Positions 26,091-35,416 of a stretch of 64,000 bases of DNA are shown here, piece after piece. The notes under the pieces were generated by a model. That model made no database searches and was not told the origin of the DNA. It saw only the letters and a list, made by a program, of their open reading frames with translations. The DNA comes from Pseudomonadota bacterium (GTDB lineage Bacteria; Pseudomonadota; Gammaproteobacteria; Burkholderiales; Burkholderiaceae_B). Position numbers and translations under genes: made by a program. Position 1 is the stretch's first letter. Every line of letters starts with the position of its first letter. Location of the stretch: positions 1 through 64,000 of the forward strand of contig JAFAEO010000058.1 in NCBI GenBank assembly GCA_023423975.1. The letters are read 5' to 3'.

Positions 26091-27194
26091 TTATTTCCCT
26101 GCCTTGAGCTCGGCCCACAAGCGGGTCTGCAGGCGGGCAATTTTCATCGGCTGGGCTTTGATCACAAACAGGGTCTTGGCCACGTCGGCTTCCGGGTAGA
26201 TCATGGGATTGTTGGCAATTTCCTTGTTGACGAATTCGCGTGCCGCCTTGTTGGCATTGGGATAGAACATATTGTTGGTAATGGCCGCATGCACCTTGGG
26301 CTCTTCAATGTAATTGATGAACGCCATGGCGTTTTCCGGATGAGGTGCGTCCTTGGGCACGGCCATGGTATCAAACCACGCCGGCGCGCCGCCAGCCGGG
26401 ATGTAGTAGTCGATCACGTAATCTTTCTTGGCTTCCTTGGCGCGACTGGCGGCGATCATGACATCGCCGGAAAAACCATACACCATGCACAGATCGCCCG
26501 ACGCCAGTTCATCGATATAACCCGATGAACTGAATTGGCGGATATACGGCCGGATTTTCTTGAGCACGTCCAGGGCCGCCTGGTAATCTTCCGCTTTGTC
26601 GCTATTGGGATCCTTGCCCAGATAATGCAGAACGGCAGGAAAGACCTGCGCAGCCTCATCCAGAATGGAAATGCCGCAAGACTGCAATTTCTTGGCATTT
26701 TCCGGATCGAACAGTGTTTCCCACTTGCCCAGTTCCGCGCCATCACCCAGGGCCGCTTTAGCCTTGGTTACATTCAGGCCGATACCGTTGGTTCCATAGC
26801 CCCAGGGCACCAGATACTGGTTGCCCGGATCGACCTGTGCAACCAGTTCCATGATGGCCGGATCCAGGTTTTTCCAGTTCGGTATTTTTGATTTGTCCAG
26901 TTTCTGGAACAGACCGCCTTCGATCTGGCGCGAGGCATAATGGGTTGAAGGCACAACCACGTCATAACCGGACTTTCCGGTAAGCAGCTTGGCCTGCAGA
27001 ATGTCGTTGGTATCATAGGTGTCGTAGCGCACCTTGATGCCGGTTTGCTTTTCGAAACCCGGAATCGTGTCCGGCGCGCTGTATTCAGCCCAGTTGTAGA
27101 CATTCAGCACCTTGTCTTCGGCAGCATGAACGGCACTTGCAGTGCAGGCCAGGGACAGCGCGAGAACAAGGCGACGGACAGAGGACGGTTTCAT
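26091..27194 (-). CDS. potF: Putrescine-binding periplasmic protein PotF
   Basis: A 367-residue solute-binding protein. A clear signal peptide ends at AVHA-AEDK (about residue 24). The mature start VLNVYNWAEYSAPDTIPGFE and YDVVVPSTHYASRQI match PotF/PotD; Trp and Asp/Glu residues of the polyamine pocket are expected in FDTMAVPKDAPHPENA. It is the first gene of potFGHI. Upstream are 72 bases of A/T-rich DNA before the Kdo kinase gene's end. Confidence 0.94.
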   Translation of the reverse strand: MKPSSVRRLVLALSLACTASAVHAAEDKVLNVYNWAEYSAPDTIPGFEKQTGIKVRYDTYDTNDILQAKLLTGKSGYDVVVPSTHYASRQIEGGLFQKLDKSKIPNWKNLDPAIMELVAQVDPGNQYLVPWGYGTNGIGLNVTKAKAALGDGAELGKWETLFDPENAKKLQSCGISILDEAAQVFPAVLHYLGKDPNSDKAEDYQAALDVLKKIRPYIRQFSSSGYIDELASGDLCMVYGFSGDVMIAASRAKEAKKDYVIDYYIPAGGAPAWFDTMAVPKDAPHPENAMAFINYIEEPKVHAAITNNMFYPNANKAAREFVNKEIANNPMIYPEADVAKTLFVIKAQPMKIARLQTRLWAELKAGK

Positions 27195-27266
27195 TGCGGT
27201 TTCCCCAAATCAGGTTAGAAAAAAAAGAAATAATAAAGGCATTTTTCGCCTGGGTCACCGATTTTT

Positions 27267-27989
27267 TCAGCTTTGCTGATATTGCTGTTGCAGCTGTCCC
27301 GAAAAAATGACGCCCTGCTCCCCAAGCAGCTTTTGCAGCGAGCGGCCCAGGCGTTCAAGTGATTGCTCACGCAGCGTTTTCGTCATGCTCCGGCGCGATG
27401 ACTTGTCAAAGTCAATCAGCCAGATTTTCTGCGCGTCATCCACCAGAATATTGTGCGCGTTCAGATCCGCGTGATAAACATTGGCGTCGTGCAACTGGCG
27501 AATGGCGGCGCTCACGGGTTCGACCAGCTTGATACTGGCCGGGCCTGCCTTGCTGATTGCCTGCGCCAGGGATACGGTATTGTGCAGTCTCTCGGTCATG
27601 ATGGCGGCACGGTAAGTGACGCCGCGTCGCTGATAGCACGCAGCCATGGCGCGCGGCACCGGCAGGCCCTGGGCATGCAGTTCGTTCAGGAGCGCAAACT
27701 CAGCAAACGAGCGGGTGGTTTCCTCTGATATCCATAGATAGCGTTCGTCTACAAACCGGCTGATCAGGCCTCCGCGATGATAATGACGCAATACCGCCTC
27801 GCCCCAGGGGGTGGACAGATACCAGGCAGTATTGCGCCCCCCATCCGAGACCTTGGTTGCTTTCTCGCCCCAGGTCCTCGGCGTGAAAATTTCAATCCGG
27901 GCCGGAACAGGAAAATCGGGATGAATACGAATCCCGTGATGCATCTGGCGGCCCGGCCGATGGGTGCTGTGAAAATCAGGCTCAGCCAT
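27267..27989 (-). CDS. kdkA: 3-deoxy-D-manno-octulosonic acid kinase
   Basis: A 240-residue protein-kinase-like enzyme that phosphorylates Kdo of lipid A in the cytoplasm, as in Haemophilus and Bordetella. RFVDERYLWISEETTRSFAEF, VYHADLNAHNILVDD (catalytic loop) and IWLIDFDKSSRR (metal-binding DFD) mark the fold and family. I use the ATG at 27989, eight bases inside the end of the globin gene; an upstream start at 28019 would overlap more. It is the last gene of the leftward unit with the FtsX-type permease and the globin. Confidence 0.88.
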   Translation of the reverse strand: MAEPDFHSTHRPGRQMHHGIRIHPDFPVPARIEIFTPRTWGEKATKVSDGGRNTAWYLSTPWGEAVLRHYHRGGLISRFVDERYLWISEETTRSFAEFALLNELHAQGLPVPRAMAACYQRRGVTYRAAIMTERLHNTVSLAQAISKAGPASIKLVEPVSAAIRQLHDANVYHADLNAHNILVDDAQKIWLIDFDKSSRRSMTKTLREQSLERLGRSLQKLLGEQGVIFSGQLQQQYQQS

Positions 27990-28401
27990 CTTTATTCCGC
28001 ATCCAGTCGGCCACGCCAAAGAACGAGTGCAGCAAATGCTCCTGCAGCGGTGCCGGTACGTTGCAATCGATCATGGCGCGTCCCATGCAGGCAACCCATT
28101 CATCCCGTTCCTGGATGCCAATGGCAAACGGCAGGTGCCGGGCCCGCAGCATGGGGTGGCCGAATTTTTCAATATACCGGTCGGGACCACCCAAATACCC
28201 GCTCAGAAACAGAAACAGCTTTTCTCTTGCGTGCTCAAGCGAGTCGCCATGCACAGCACGCAGCGCCTTGAAGTCTTCTTCAATGTCCATCAGATCGTAG
28301 AAGCGCTCCACCAGGGCATGCAAACCGGCCTCACCACCTATCTGGTCATAAAAGGTCGTTGTGGTGTCCAGGTTTTCCACGATATTCAATAGTCTTGCCA
28401 T
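27982..28401 (-). CDS. Group II truncated haemoglobin
   Basis: A 139-residue 2-on-2 globin. TTTFYDQIGGEAGLHALVERFYDLM is the N-terminal part, and FGHPMLRARHLPFAIG holds the proximal His; the Trp in DEWVACM is the group II (GlbO) marker at position G8. Such proteins bind oxygen or nitric oxide and may act in oxidative or nitrosative stress. Its first codon shares a base with the stop of the upstream permease (TAATG), so translation is coupled. Confidence 0.93.
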   Translation of the reverse strand: MARLLNIVENLDTTTTFYDQIGGEAGLHALVERFYDLMDIEEDFKALRAVHGDSLEHAREKLFLFLSGYLGGPDRYIEKFGHPMLRARHLPFAIGIQERDEWVACMGRAMIDCNVPAPLQEHLLHSFFGVADWMRNKDG

Positions 28402-30911
28402 TAGTCGGCACTCCGTAAAATGAGTAGCGGGGGCGTATTCTTTACAGCTCGCAAGGCCATTTTACCCCCTGCCCACGATGCCATGATCCCCAGTATGATT
28501 CCGCTTATCCATGGCATGATACCGGTGCGCAGCGTGATGTCAAACACCTGCACGGCCAGCAGTTGCGCGGTCAGTATCGCAAAGGCCGCTGCCAGCGTTC
28601 CCGACACCACGCCGATCACGATCAGTTCGCTGCGCTGGGCCTGGTCCAACTGCCGCGAAGTGGCGCCCATGGCCCGCAGCAGGCTCGCTTCGTACATCCG
28701 TTCATCCTGGGTGGAAAGAAACGCAGTACTGAGCACGACCACGCCGGCGGCCAGTGTAAAGACAAAAAGAAACTGAACCGCCGCTGCCACGCTATCGAGA
28801 ATCGTTTGTAACTGGCGCAAAATACCCGACACATCGAATACCGTGATATTCGGAAACTGGCTGACGACTTGCTGAGTAAATGCTGCCTGCTGTTCCGGCA
28901 AATGAAAAGCCGTAATCCAGGTCGCCGGCTTATCCTGCAATACGGCAGGCGAGAGAATGGCAAAAAAATTGACTTGCATGGAGTCCCATTTCACGGTCCT
29001 CAAGCTGGTAACCCGCGCGGTCACCAGTTCGCCGGCCACATCGAAAGTCACCTGGTCATTCAGTTTTACACCGAGCTGGCCAGCAATATCATCTTCGAAC
29101 GAGACTTCTGCAGCATCGGGATCCAGCCAGCGACCACTGGCAATACGGTTGCTGGGCGGCAACTGGCTCAGCCAGGACAAGTTAAATTCGCGTTCTGCCA
29201 GCCGCTGGGTGCGTTCAGATTCATAAGCCGAAGGATCCACGTCCTTATCACCAATCCGAACCAGACGCCCGCGCACCATGGGATCAAGCAGCGGCTTGCC
29301 CAGTCCGGCTTTAGCGAACATGTCGTCCAGCGCCGGTTTCTGATCCTGTTGAATATTGATCAGGAAACGGTTCGGTGCATCAGGGGGCAGATTATTCTGC
29401 CAGGCTGCCAGCAGGTCGGTGCGCAACAGGCCCAACAGCAGGATAATCATGATGCCCAGCGTCAGTGCACATATCTGTACTACCGTCATGCCGCGCCGAT
29501 TCACCAGGCCGGCCAGTGCAAAACGCAGCACCGGCCGCGACACCAGCCGATGACGCAATTGGGCCAGCAGGCGCAGGATCGTCCAGGTGATTGCCGCGCA
29601 CACCAGCATGGCCCCGATAAACCCTGCGGCACTGATCAAGGCCAGTGTGGTGTTGCCGGTATGCAGTAACAGCAAACCGACCCAGATGACAATACCAACG
29701 CCGATAGCGACCCATGGCCGACTAGCCGCGACATCCAGTTCACGCCGCAACGCCTTCAATGGCGGTACTCGCGACAGATGCATCACCGGTATCACAGAGA
29801 AGCCGAAAGCCAGCACCCAGCCGGTTACCAGCCCAGCCACGCCCGGCACCCACGAGACCGCGGGCAAGGTCGCCGGAATCAGGCCGGCCAGAAAATACAT
29901 CAGCACGTAGTGCAGCGCCAGACCCAGCACGACGCCGGTAATGGAAGCAAAAGTAGCGATCAGTAAAAACTCGATAGCAACCAGCTTCAGAATGGTTCCC
30001 TGAGTGGCGCCCAGGCTGCGCATGACGGCCAGCCCGTCCTGATGGCGCGCAGAAAACCGGCGCGCCGCAAGGGCAATGGCCACGCTGGCGATCATCACGC
30101 TTAAGACAGAAACCAGTGACAGAAACTGTTCAGCACGATCCAGCGATGCCCGGATCTCGGGTCGTGCTGAATCGGTGCCGATGATCTGGCGTCCCTTGGC
30201 CGGTCTGGCGGTCAGCCAGGTACGCATTTGCGCGACTGCCTCGGCATCCCCGGCCATCAGCAGGGTTTCCTTGACCCGGCTGCCCGGCACCAGCAGTCCG
30301 GTGGCCTGCATGTCCGCTTCATTCATCATCAGGCGCGGGGCGATATTGACAAAGGCGACATTGCGATCGGGCTCATTTTCAATGATCGCCGATACCTGCA
30401 GTGTTTTCATGCCCACGCGCAACTGCGCCTGAGGCGAAGCCTGTAACTGGGCCAGCAATGCCGGATCCACCCATACCGTGCCCGCTGGCGGAATGCGCTG
30501 CACAGCCTGCCGGTTCTGGCTGTTTGCGTTATCGCCCGCCCCCTGCAGCGTGACGGTTCCCTTTAGCGGGTACCCCTCTGACACTACTTTGATAGAGGCT
30601 AGCCTGGATTGCTTGTCGAACGTCACCATGGACGGAAACTGCCAGGTCTTGGCAGTTTGCAGCGACATCGTATGGGCCTGCTCGACCACCTCCGGCTCGA
30701 TGGGCGTATCGGACTCGAACAGCAGATCTGCGCCCAGCACCTGGCCGGCGTTGTCATTCAGACCCGAAGACACGCGCTCGGCAAGAAAACCTACGCTGCA
30801 GACCGCCGTGACTGCCACCACCAGCGCCAGCGCCAGCAGACGCAACTCTCCTGACAGCCAGTCGCGGCGAAACAGACGCCATGCCATTTGCCATATTGCC
30901 AAGGGACCCAA
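28401..30911 (-). CDS. FtsX-like ABC transporter permease (YbbP type)
   Basis: An 836-residue inner-membrane protein with an N-terminal membrane segment, a large periplasmic MacB-type domain, and two sets of FtsX membrane segments (about 255-450 and 700-830), as in the YbbP permease class (COG3127). This class works with a YbbA ATPase to extract lipoproteins or lipids and is linked to lysophospholipase export. No partner ATPase gene lies in the window, so the energy source must be encoded elsewhere. It follows the TauE gene by 23 bases and precedes the globin. Confidence 0.9.
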   Translation of the reverse strand: MGPLAIWQMAWRLFRRDWLSGELRLLALALVVAVTAVCSVGFLAERVSSGLNDNAGQVLGADLLFESDTPIEPEVVEQAHTMSLQTAKTWQFPSMVTFDKQSRLASIKVVSEGYPLKGTVTLQGAGDNANSQNRQAVQRIPPAGTVWVDPALLAQLQASPQAQLRVGMKTLQVSAIIENEPDRNVAFVNIAPRLMMNEADMQATGLLVPGSRVKETLLMAGDAEAVAQMRTWLTARPAKGRQIIGTDSARPEIRASLDRAEQFLSLVSVLSVMIASVAIALAARRFSARHQDGLAVMRSLGATQGTILKLVAIEFLLIATFASITGVVLGLALHYVLMYFLAGLIPATLPAVSWVPGVAGLVTGWVLAFGFSVIPVMHLSRVPPLKALRRELDVAASRPWVAIGVGIVIWVGLLLLHTGNTTLALISAAGFIGAMLVCAAITWTILRLLAQLRHRLVSRPVLRFALAGLVNRRGMTVVQICALTLGIMIILLLGLLRTDLLAAWQNNLPPDAPNRFLINIQQDQKPALDDMFAKAGLGKPLLDPMVRGRLVRIGDKDVDPSAYESERTQRLAEREFNLSWLSQLPPSNRIASGRWLDPDAAEVSFEDDIAGQLGVKLNDQVTFDVAGELVTARVTSLRTVKWDSMQVNFFAILSPAVLQDKPATWITAFHLPEQQAAFTQQVVSQFPNITVFDVSGILRQLQTILDSVAAAVQFLFVFTLAAGVVVLSTAFLSTQDERMYEASLLRAMGATSRQLDQAQRSELIVIGVVSGTLAAAFAILTAQLLAVQVFDITLRTGIMPWISGIILGIMASWAGGKMALRAVKNTPPLLILRSAD

Positions 30912-30934
30912 AGTGTTCTCCTGAATGAAGGGAT

Positions 30935-31705
30935 CTATTTCAACAGCAACAATGCTACTGTCAGATACAAAACGCCGGCGAAGATGAATTTGAGCGTACG
31001 CTCGGGCAGATAAAAAGCCAGTCGTACACCCTGGCGAATCATCAGCATACCGCCCAGGGACAAGGCAATGCCTACCGTCCAGTCGGTATTACCGTGCCAC
31101 GAATAGGTAATGAGTGCCACCAGTGTACCGGGAAGAATCATGGACAGCGCCATTGCCTGCGCCGAGGTCTGCCGAAACCGGTAGACCACGGTCATGACCG
31201 GCACCAGAATGAGCGAGCCGCCCACGCCGAACAGGCCGCCAATCGCGCCTGAAATAGAACCCAGTATGACATATTGTATAAAGCCCATGCGCCGGGAAGG
31301 GCCGGCATCAGCCGCCTCACGTTTTTTGCCTGTGCGCAGGGTCTGCCACACATAAAACGTGGCTACCGACGCCAAAAACAGCGCAAACAGATTTCGCAGT
31401 ACCACAGGGCTCATGTCCTGCGCCACCAGCGCGGCCAGGTGAGTGGCCACGACATTGGCGGCCACGCCGATGGCCACACTGCGAAAATCAATGGGCGAGC
31501 GCTTGTGGTAATTGCGCAGTGTGAGCACCACATTGGACGCAATCATGAGCAGGGCCGTGCCCTGGGCCAGTTGCTGTGGCATGGAAAAAACCAGCGCCAG
31601 CATCGGAATGGCAATCAACCCGCCACCAATGCCGACAATGGCGCCCACAAACCCAATGGCCGCCCCCAGTGAAACAAACAATAGCAGATTCAGATACCAA
31701 TCCAT
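30935..31705 (-). CDS. TauE/SafE-family anion exporter
   Basis: A 256-residue inner-membrane protein with about eight hydrophobic segments. Two glycine-rich repeats, AIVGIGGGLIAIPML and GLFGVGGSLILVPVM, mark the DUF81/TauE fold. The family exports sulfite, sulfoacetate and related organic anions. No sulfur-metabolism gene is adjacent; the substrate is unknown. It is in the same leftward unit as the FtsX-type permease. Confidence 0.88.
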   Translation of the reverse strand: MDWYLNLLLFVSLGAAIGFVGAIVGIGGGLIAIPMLALVFSMPQQLAQGTALLMIASNVVLTLRNYHKRSPIDFRSVAIGVAANVVATHLAALVAQDMSPVVLRNLFALFLASVATFYVWQTLRTGKKREAADAGPSRRMGFIQYVILGSISGAIGGLFGVGGSLILVPVMTVVYRFRQTSAQAMALSMILPGTLVALITYSWHGNTDWTVGIALSLGGMLMIRQGVRLAFYLPERTLKFIFAGVLYLTVALLLLK

Positions 31706-31837
31706 GCTTACTCAATTTTAAATGGCCCGGGCCGGTAGCCATGCAATTACCGCCCCTCAAATATTCATGCCCAATGCAACCAGACGTCGATCGGCAACGT
31801 GCTTCTGCCTTGGCCATCGCGCAGATCCGGCCTGTGC

Positions 31838-33199
31838 CTAGCGAATCAGTTCCAGCACTTCTTCCAGGCGAGAGACAGCCTTGATTTCCAGTCCTTCTAT
31901 CGGCTGTCTGGGCGCGTTGTGCTTGGGAATCAGCGCCAGACTGAAACCCAGCTTGGCTGCTTCGCGCAAACGCTCTTGCCCGCGTGGCGCAGGACGTACT
32001 TCGCCGGCCAGCCCCACTTCACCAAAGGCAATCAGCCCTTTGGGCAAAGGCTTGTTGCGTAGTGAAGACAGAATGGCCAGCAGAACAGGCAAATCAGTTG
32101 CGGTTTCGGTAATCCGGACACCGCCCACTGCATTGACAAACACATCCTGATCGTAGGTTGCCACGCCCGCGTGACGGTTCAGTACCGCCAGCAGCATGGC
32201 CAGGCGACTGCCATCGACGCCCAGCGTCAGGCGTCGCGGATTGGGAACATGTGCCGTGTCGACCAGCGCCTGGATCTCCACCAGCAGCGGACGGCTACCC
32301 TCCTGGGTCGCAACCACGCAGGAGCCGGGTACATTGTCCGTATGCTGCGACAAAAACAGGGCCGAAGGGTTGCTCACGCCCTTGAGCCCCTTATCCGTCA
32401 TGGCAAACACGCCCAGCTCGTTCACCGCACCATAGCGGTTCTTGAAGGCCCGGACCAGGCGATAGGATGAGTCAGTTTCGCCCTCGAAATACAGGACCGT
32501 ATCGACAATGTGCTCCAGGACACGAGGTCCGGCCAGTGTGCCGTCTTTGGTCACATGGCCGATCATGACCATGGCAACGCCGGTCTGCTTGGCAATGCGG
32601 GTCAGCTGCGCGGCGCATTCGCGCACCTGAGAGACCGACCCCGGAGCGGATGACAATTCTGCGGAATACAGTGTTTGAATGGAATCAATAACAGCAACGG
32701 CAGGCTTGTACTGCTGCAACACCGCCTGAATGCTTTCGAGCTGAATTTCGGCCACCAGTTGCACGGCGCCGGTGGCCAGATCCAGGCGCTTGGCGCGCAG
32801 GGCAACCTGCTCTGCGGATTCTTCGCCGGTAATATACAGCACCTGCGTGCGCAGCGAGAGCGATGCCAGCGCCTGCAGCAACAGCGTTGACTTGCCGATA
32901 CCCGGATCGCCGCCGATCAGCACCACACCACCGGGCACCAGGCCGCCACCGAGCACCCGGTCAAATTCGGACAAACCTGTGGGCTGCCTGGGTGTGTCGC
33001 GCGCTTCGATATCGGACAGATTCCGAACCGGCGCCGCTTCGGCCAGATGTGCATAACGGTTGGGCGTAGCCGGTGCACTGCCCCGCTCTACGGTTTCTAC
33101 CATGGTGTTCCATGCCTGGCAATGCGGGCACTGTCCCTGCCACTTGGCGCTAACGCCGCCGCACTCCTGACACACATACACCGTTTTTGCTTTTGCCAT
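31838..33199 (-). CDS. radA: DNA repair protein RadA
   Basis: A 453-residue RecA-like ATPase that helps branch migration in recombination. It opens with a four-Cys zinc finger (CQECGG, then CPHC), followed by Walker A GGDPGIGKSTLL, the RadA signature KNRYGAVNELG (KNRFG in most), and a C-terminal Lon-like domain. The start is the ATG at 33199. It lies downstream of the SDR gene with 260 bases between; that stretch shows only a non-recognised 61-codon frame. Confidence 0.95.
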   Translation of the reverse strand: MAKAKTVYVCQECGGVSAKWQGQCPHCQAWNTMVETVERGSAPATPNRYAHLAEAAPVRNLSDIEARDTPRQPTGLSEFDRVLGGGLVPGGVVLIGGDPGIGKSTLLLQALASLSLRTQVLYITGEESAEQVALRAKRLDLATGAVQLVAEIQLESIQAVLQQYKPAVAVIDSIQTLYSAELSSAPGSVSQVRECAAQLTRIAKQTGVAMVMIGHVTKDGTLAGPRVLEHIVDTVLYFEGETDSSYRLVRAFKNRYGAVNELGVFAMTDKGLKGVSNPSALFLSQHTDNVPGSCVVATQEGSRPLLVEIQALVDTAHVPNPRRLTLGVDGSRLAMLLAVLNRHAGVATYDQDVFVNAVGGVRITETATDLPVLLAILSSLRNKPLPKGLIAFGEVGLAGEVRPAPRGQERLREAAKLGFSLALIPKHNAPRQPIEGLEIKAVSRLEEVLELIR

Positions 33200-33459
33200 A
33201 CTGCGTTTGATTCCCACTGCCCTGCAAGGGCTGTCATTAAATGAAAAACTGCTGATGCAGCCACGTTACCGTTGCTGAAATGAATGATCCATACGGCGGC
33301 TAGCGGCACGCTTGATCCCTCTGTCGGAACAGGTCGCGAACCAGCTCCCACCACGGTCTTTAGCCAGGACCCTTGAAACAAACACCAACGCAGCCATTGA
33401 GGTTGACGCCGTTGCCGACACGCCCGTCACAAGGCCGCAATAAAAGTGCACGACGGCCC

Positions 33460-34167
33460 TTATAGAGATGCGCCGCCGTCTACACCCAGATTCTGGCCGG
33501 TAATATAAGCTGCCTCATCAGAGAGCAAAAAGGCCACGGCGGCCGCAACCTCTTCAGGACGCCCAAGGCGCTTCATGGGCACACGCGTAAGCAGTTGCTT
33601 TTCTTCTTCGCTGCCAGCCGGTTGCCCCTTGCGGAAAAACTCGGTTTCGATGGGGCCGGGCGAGACTGCATTGACGGTGATGCCATACTCGGCCAATTCC
33701 AGCGCCCAGGTTTTGGTGCAGCCGATCAAGGCGGCCTTAGAGGCCGAATAACTGGTACGCCCTGCCTTGCCGCCTGCCGCACGACTGGCGATGTTGACAA
33801 TGCGCCCCTCGCGCCGTACTTTCATTGACTCGACAAATGCCTGTGTCACCTGTACGGCCGCACGCAAGTTGACATCATAGGATTGATACAGCGAAGATAA
33901 ATTGACTTCGCCCAGGTTCTCCGCCAGCACGATGCCCGCATTGTTGACCACAGCATCTACCGGATATTTTTCGCGTATCATGCGCAGCATTTCTTCGGTA
34001 TGGCCCGCATCGTTCAAATCGCACTGATACAGAAATCCCGGAAAATCAATATCGCTGACCTGCCGGGCAATACCGACCACATGGGCACCAGCATCGCTCA
34101 GTCGGCGGGTAATGGCCCAGCCAATACCCTTGGTCGCACCAGTTACAAGGACGCACTTATTTTTCAA
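33460..34167 (-). CDS. Short-chain dehydrogenase/reductase (FabG-like), TTG start
   Basis: A 235-residue NAD(P)-dependent SDR oxidoreductase. GATKGIGWAI (cofactor binding), NNAG, the catalytic Ser in NIASRAAGG, and Tyr-x3-Lys in SYSASKAALIG are intact. I place the start at a TTG at 34167, since GGAGA stands five bases upstream and the Rossmann fold begins at residue 3; the open frame to 34263 re-reads the alr gene. This start overlaps the end of alr by 11 bases. Substrate unknown; the C-terminal GQNLGVDGGASL is typical of FabG-type reductases. Confidence 0.87.
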   Translation of the reverse strand: MKNKCVLVTGATKGIGWAITRRLSDAGAHVVGIARQVSDIDFPGFLYQCDLNDAGHTEEMLRMIREKYPVDAVVNNAGIVLAENLGEVNLSSLYQSYDVNLRAAVQVTQAFVESMKVRREGRIVNIASRAAGGKAGRTSYSASKAALIGCTKTWALELAEYGITVNAVSPGPIETEFFRKGQPAGSEEEKQLLTRVPMKRLGRPEEVAAAVAFLLSDEAAYITGQNLGVDGGASL

Positions 34168-35332
34168 CGGATTCTCCTGAGTATTGAATATGGACCGGAA
34201 CGCGTTGCGCCAGCGCGCAGAGCAGTTCATAGGCAATTGTACCCGCGGCGGCGGCAACCTCATCGATATGCGGGCCGTTATTGCCCCAGAGGGTTACCCA
34301 GTCACCCACGACAGCATCGGGAATCGGGTCCAGGTCAACGGTGAGCATGTCCATTGACACGCGGCCCGCCAGCTCGGTTGCGACGCCGTTGACCCATGCC
34401 GGCGTACCGGACGGTGCGCTGCGTGGATAACCGTCGGCATAGCCGCAGGCCACCACGCCAATGCGCATATCGCGCGTAGCGGTATAGGTTGACCCGTAAC
34501 CCACGCTTTGCCCCTGCCTCACCTGCTGGATCGAGAGTAAACGCGCCTGTAGCGTCATGGTCTGGCGCAGTCCGAATTCTTCGCCGGTCGTATTGGCAAA
34601 GGGCGATGAGCCATACAAACAGATGCCGGGACGAACCCAGTTGTCTGCGGCGCTGACGGCAAGCTGTGGATATCGCAACACGGCGGCCGAGTTGCACAGA
34701 CTGATGCTGCCCTGGCGAGGGCCCACCGTATCGCGAAAAAGCTTTGCAGGCGCATCGACCGCACCCTGTGCGCCGTCGGCATCGGCAAAATGCGTCATGA
34801 AACCGATACGCCCCACTTTGCCTTGCTGCTGCAAGGCCAGCAAATCCTGATGCGCCTGGTCAAACTGCTGTGGCGCAAAGCCCAGCCGGTTCATGCCCGT
34901 ATTGATTTTCAAAAAGACATCCAGCGGTCCGGCCAGGGTGCTGGCCTGCAGCATGCGGATCTGCTCGGGATGGTGAATGGTGCTGACCACCCGGTTCTTC
35001 TGCAGCTGCGGCAGATCGCGCGTCTCGAAAAACCCTTCGAGCATCAGCAACGGACCCTGCCAGCCAGCCTCGCGGGCACGCTCCGTTTCCTGCAGATCCA
35101 GCATGGCCAGTCCGTCCGCCTGCGCGAAACCGCCAATGGCCGTTTCCAGCCCATGGCCATAGCCATTGGCCTTGATCACGGCCCAGATATGCGTTGCACC
35201 CAGGGGCGCCGGCTGCCTGCCGTCTGCAGCCGTTGCCGGGGCTTGCCGGGCATTGTCTAGGTACTGCCGTATAACGCTCAGATTGTGCGACATGGCCTGT
35301 TGTGATATCACTGCCCGGATGGGACGCGGCAT
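34157..35332 (-). CDS. alr: Alanine racemase
   Basis: A 391-residue PLP enzyme that makes D-alanine for peptidoglycan. The PLP Lys is in WAVIKANGYGHG near residue 54; the catalytic Tyr from the second domain is in SVGYGSTYTATRD; the C-terminal domain has the MDMLTVDL motif. alr is divergent from hpnC across 84 bases, and is overlapped by the TTG-started SDR gene. A typical biosynthetic alr; dadX (catabolic) is the alternative, but no dadA is near. Confidence 0.95.
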   Translation of the reverse strand: MPRPIRAVISQQAMSHNLSVIRQYLDNARQAPATAADGRQPAPLGATHIWAVIKANGYGHGLETAIGGFAQADGLAMLDLQETERAREAGWQGPLLMLEGFFETRDLPQLQKNRVVSTIHHPEQIRMLQASTLAGPLDVFLKINTGMNRLGFAPQQFDQAHQDLLALQQQGKVGRIGFMTHFADADGAQGAVDAPAKLFRDTVGPRQGSISLCNSAAVLRYPQLAVSAADNWVRPGICLYGSSPFANTTGEEFGLRQTMTLQARLLSIQQVRQGQSVGYGSTYTATRDMRIGVVACGYADGYPRSAPSGTPAWVNGVATELAGRVSMDMLTVDLDPIPDAVVGDWVTLWGNNGPHIDEVAAAAGTIAYELLCALAQRVPVHIQYSGESVEK

Positions 35333-35416
35333 GGTGTGGCTCCACTAGTCAATTTCATCGTACTTGAATGATCAGCGTAAATTATAATCATTGCATCATC
35401 ACATTAGCGCGTATTC

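Noticed and set aside
33266..33451. A 61-codon minus-strand frame between radA and the SDR gene
   Set aside because: It starts with a hydrophobic run but has no recognised domain or good ribosome-binding site.
35383..35388. TATAAT between alr and hpnC
   Set aside because: The nearest TTGAAT is only 13 bases upstream, too close for a standard promoter.
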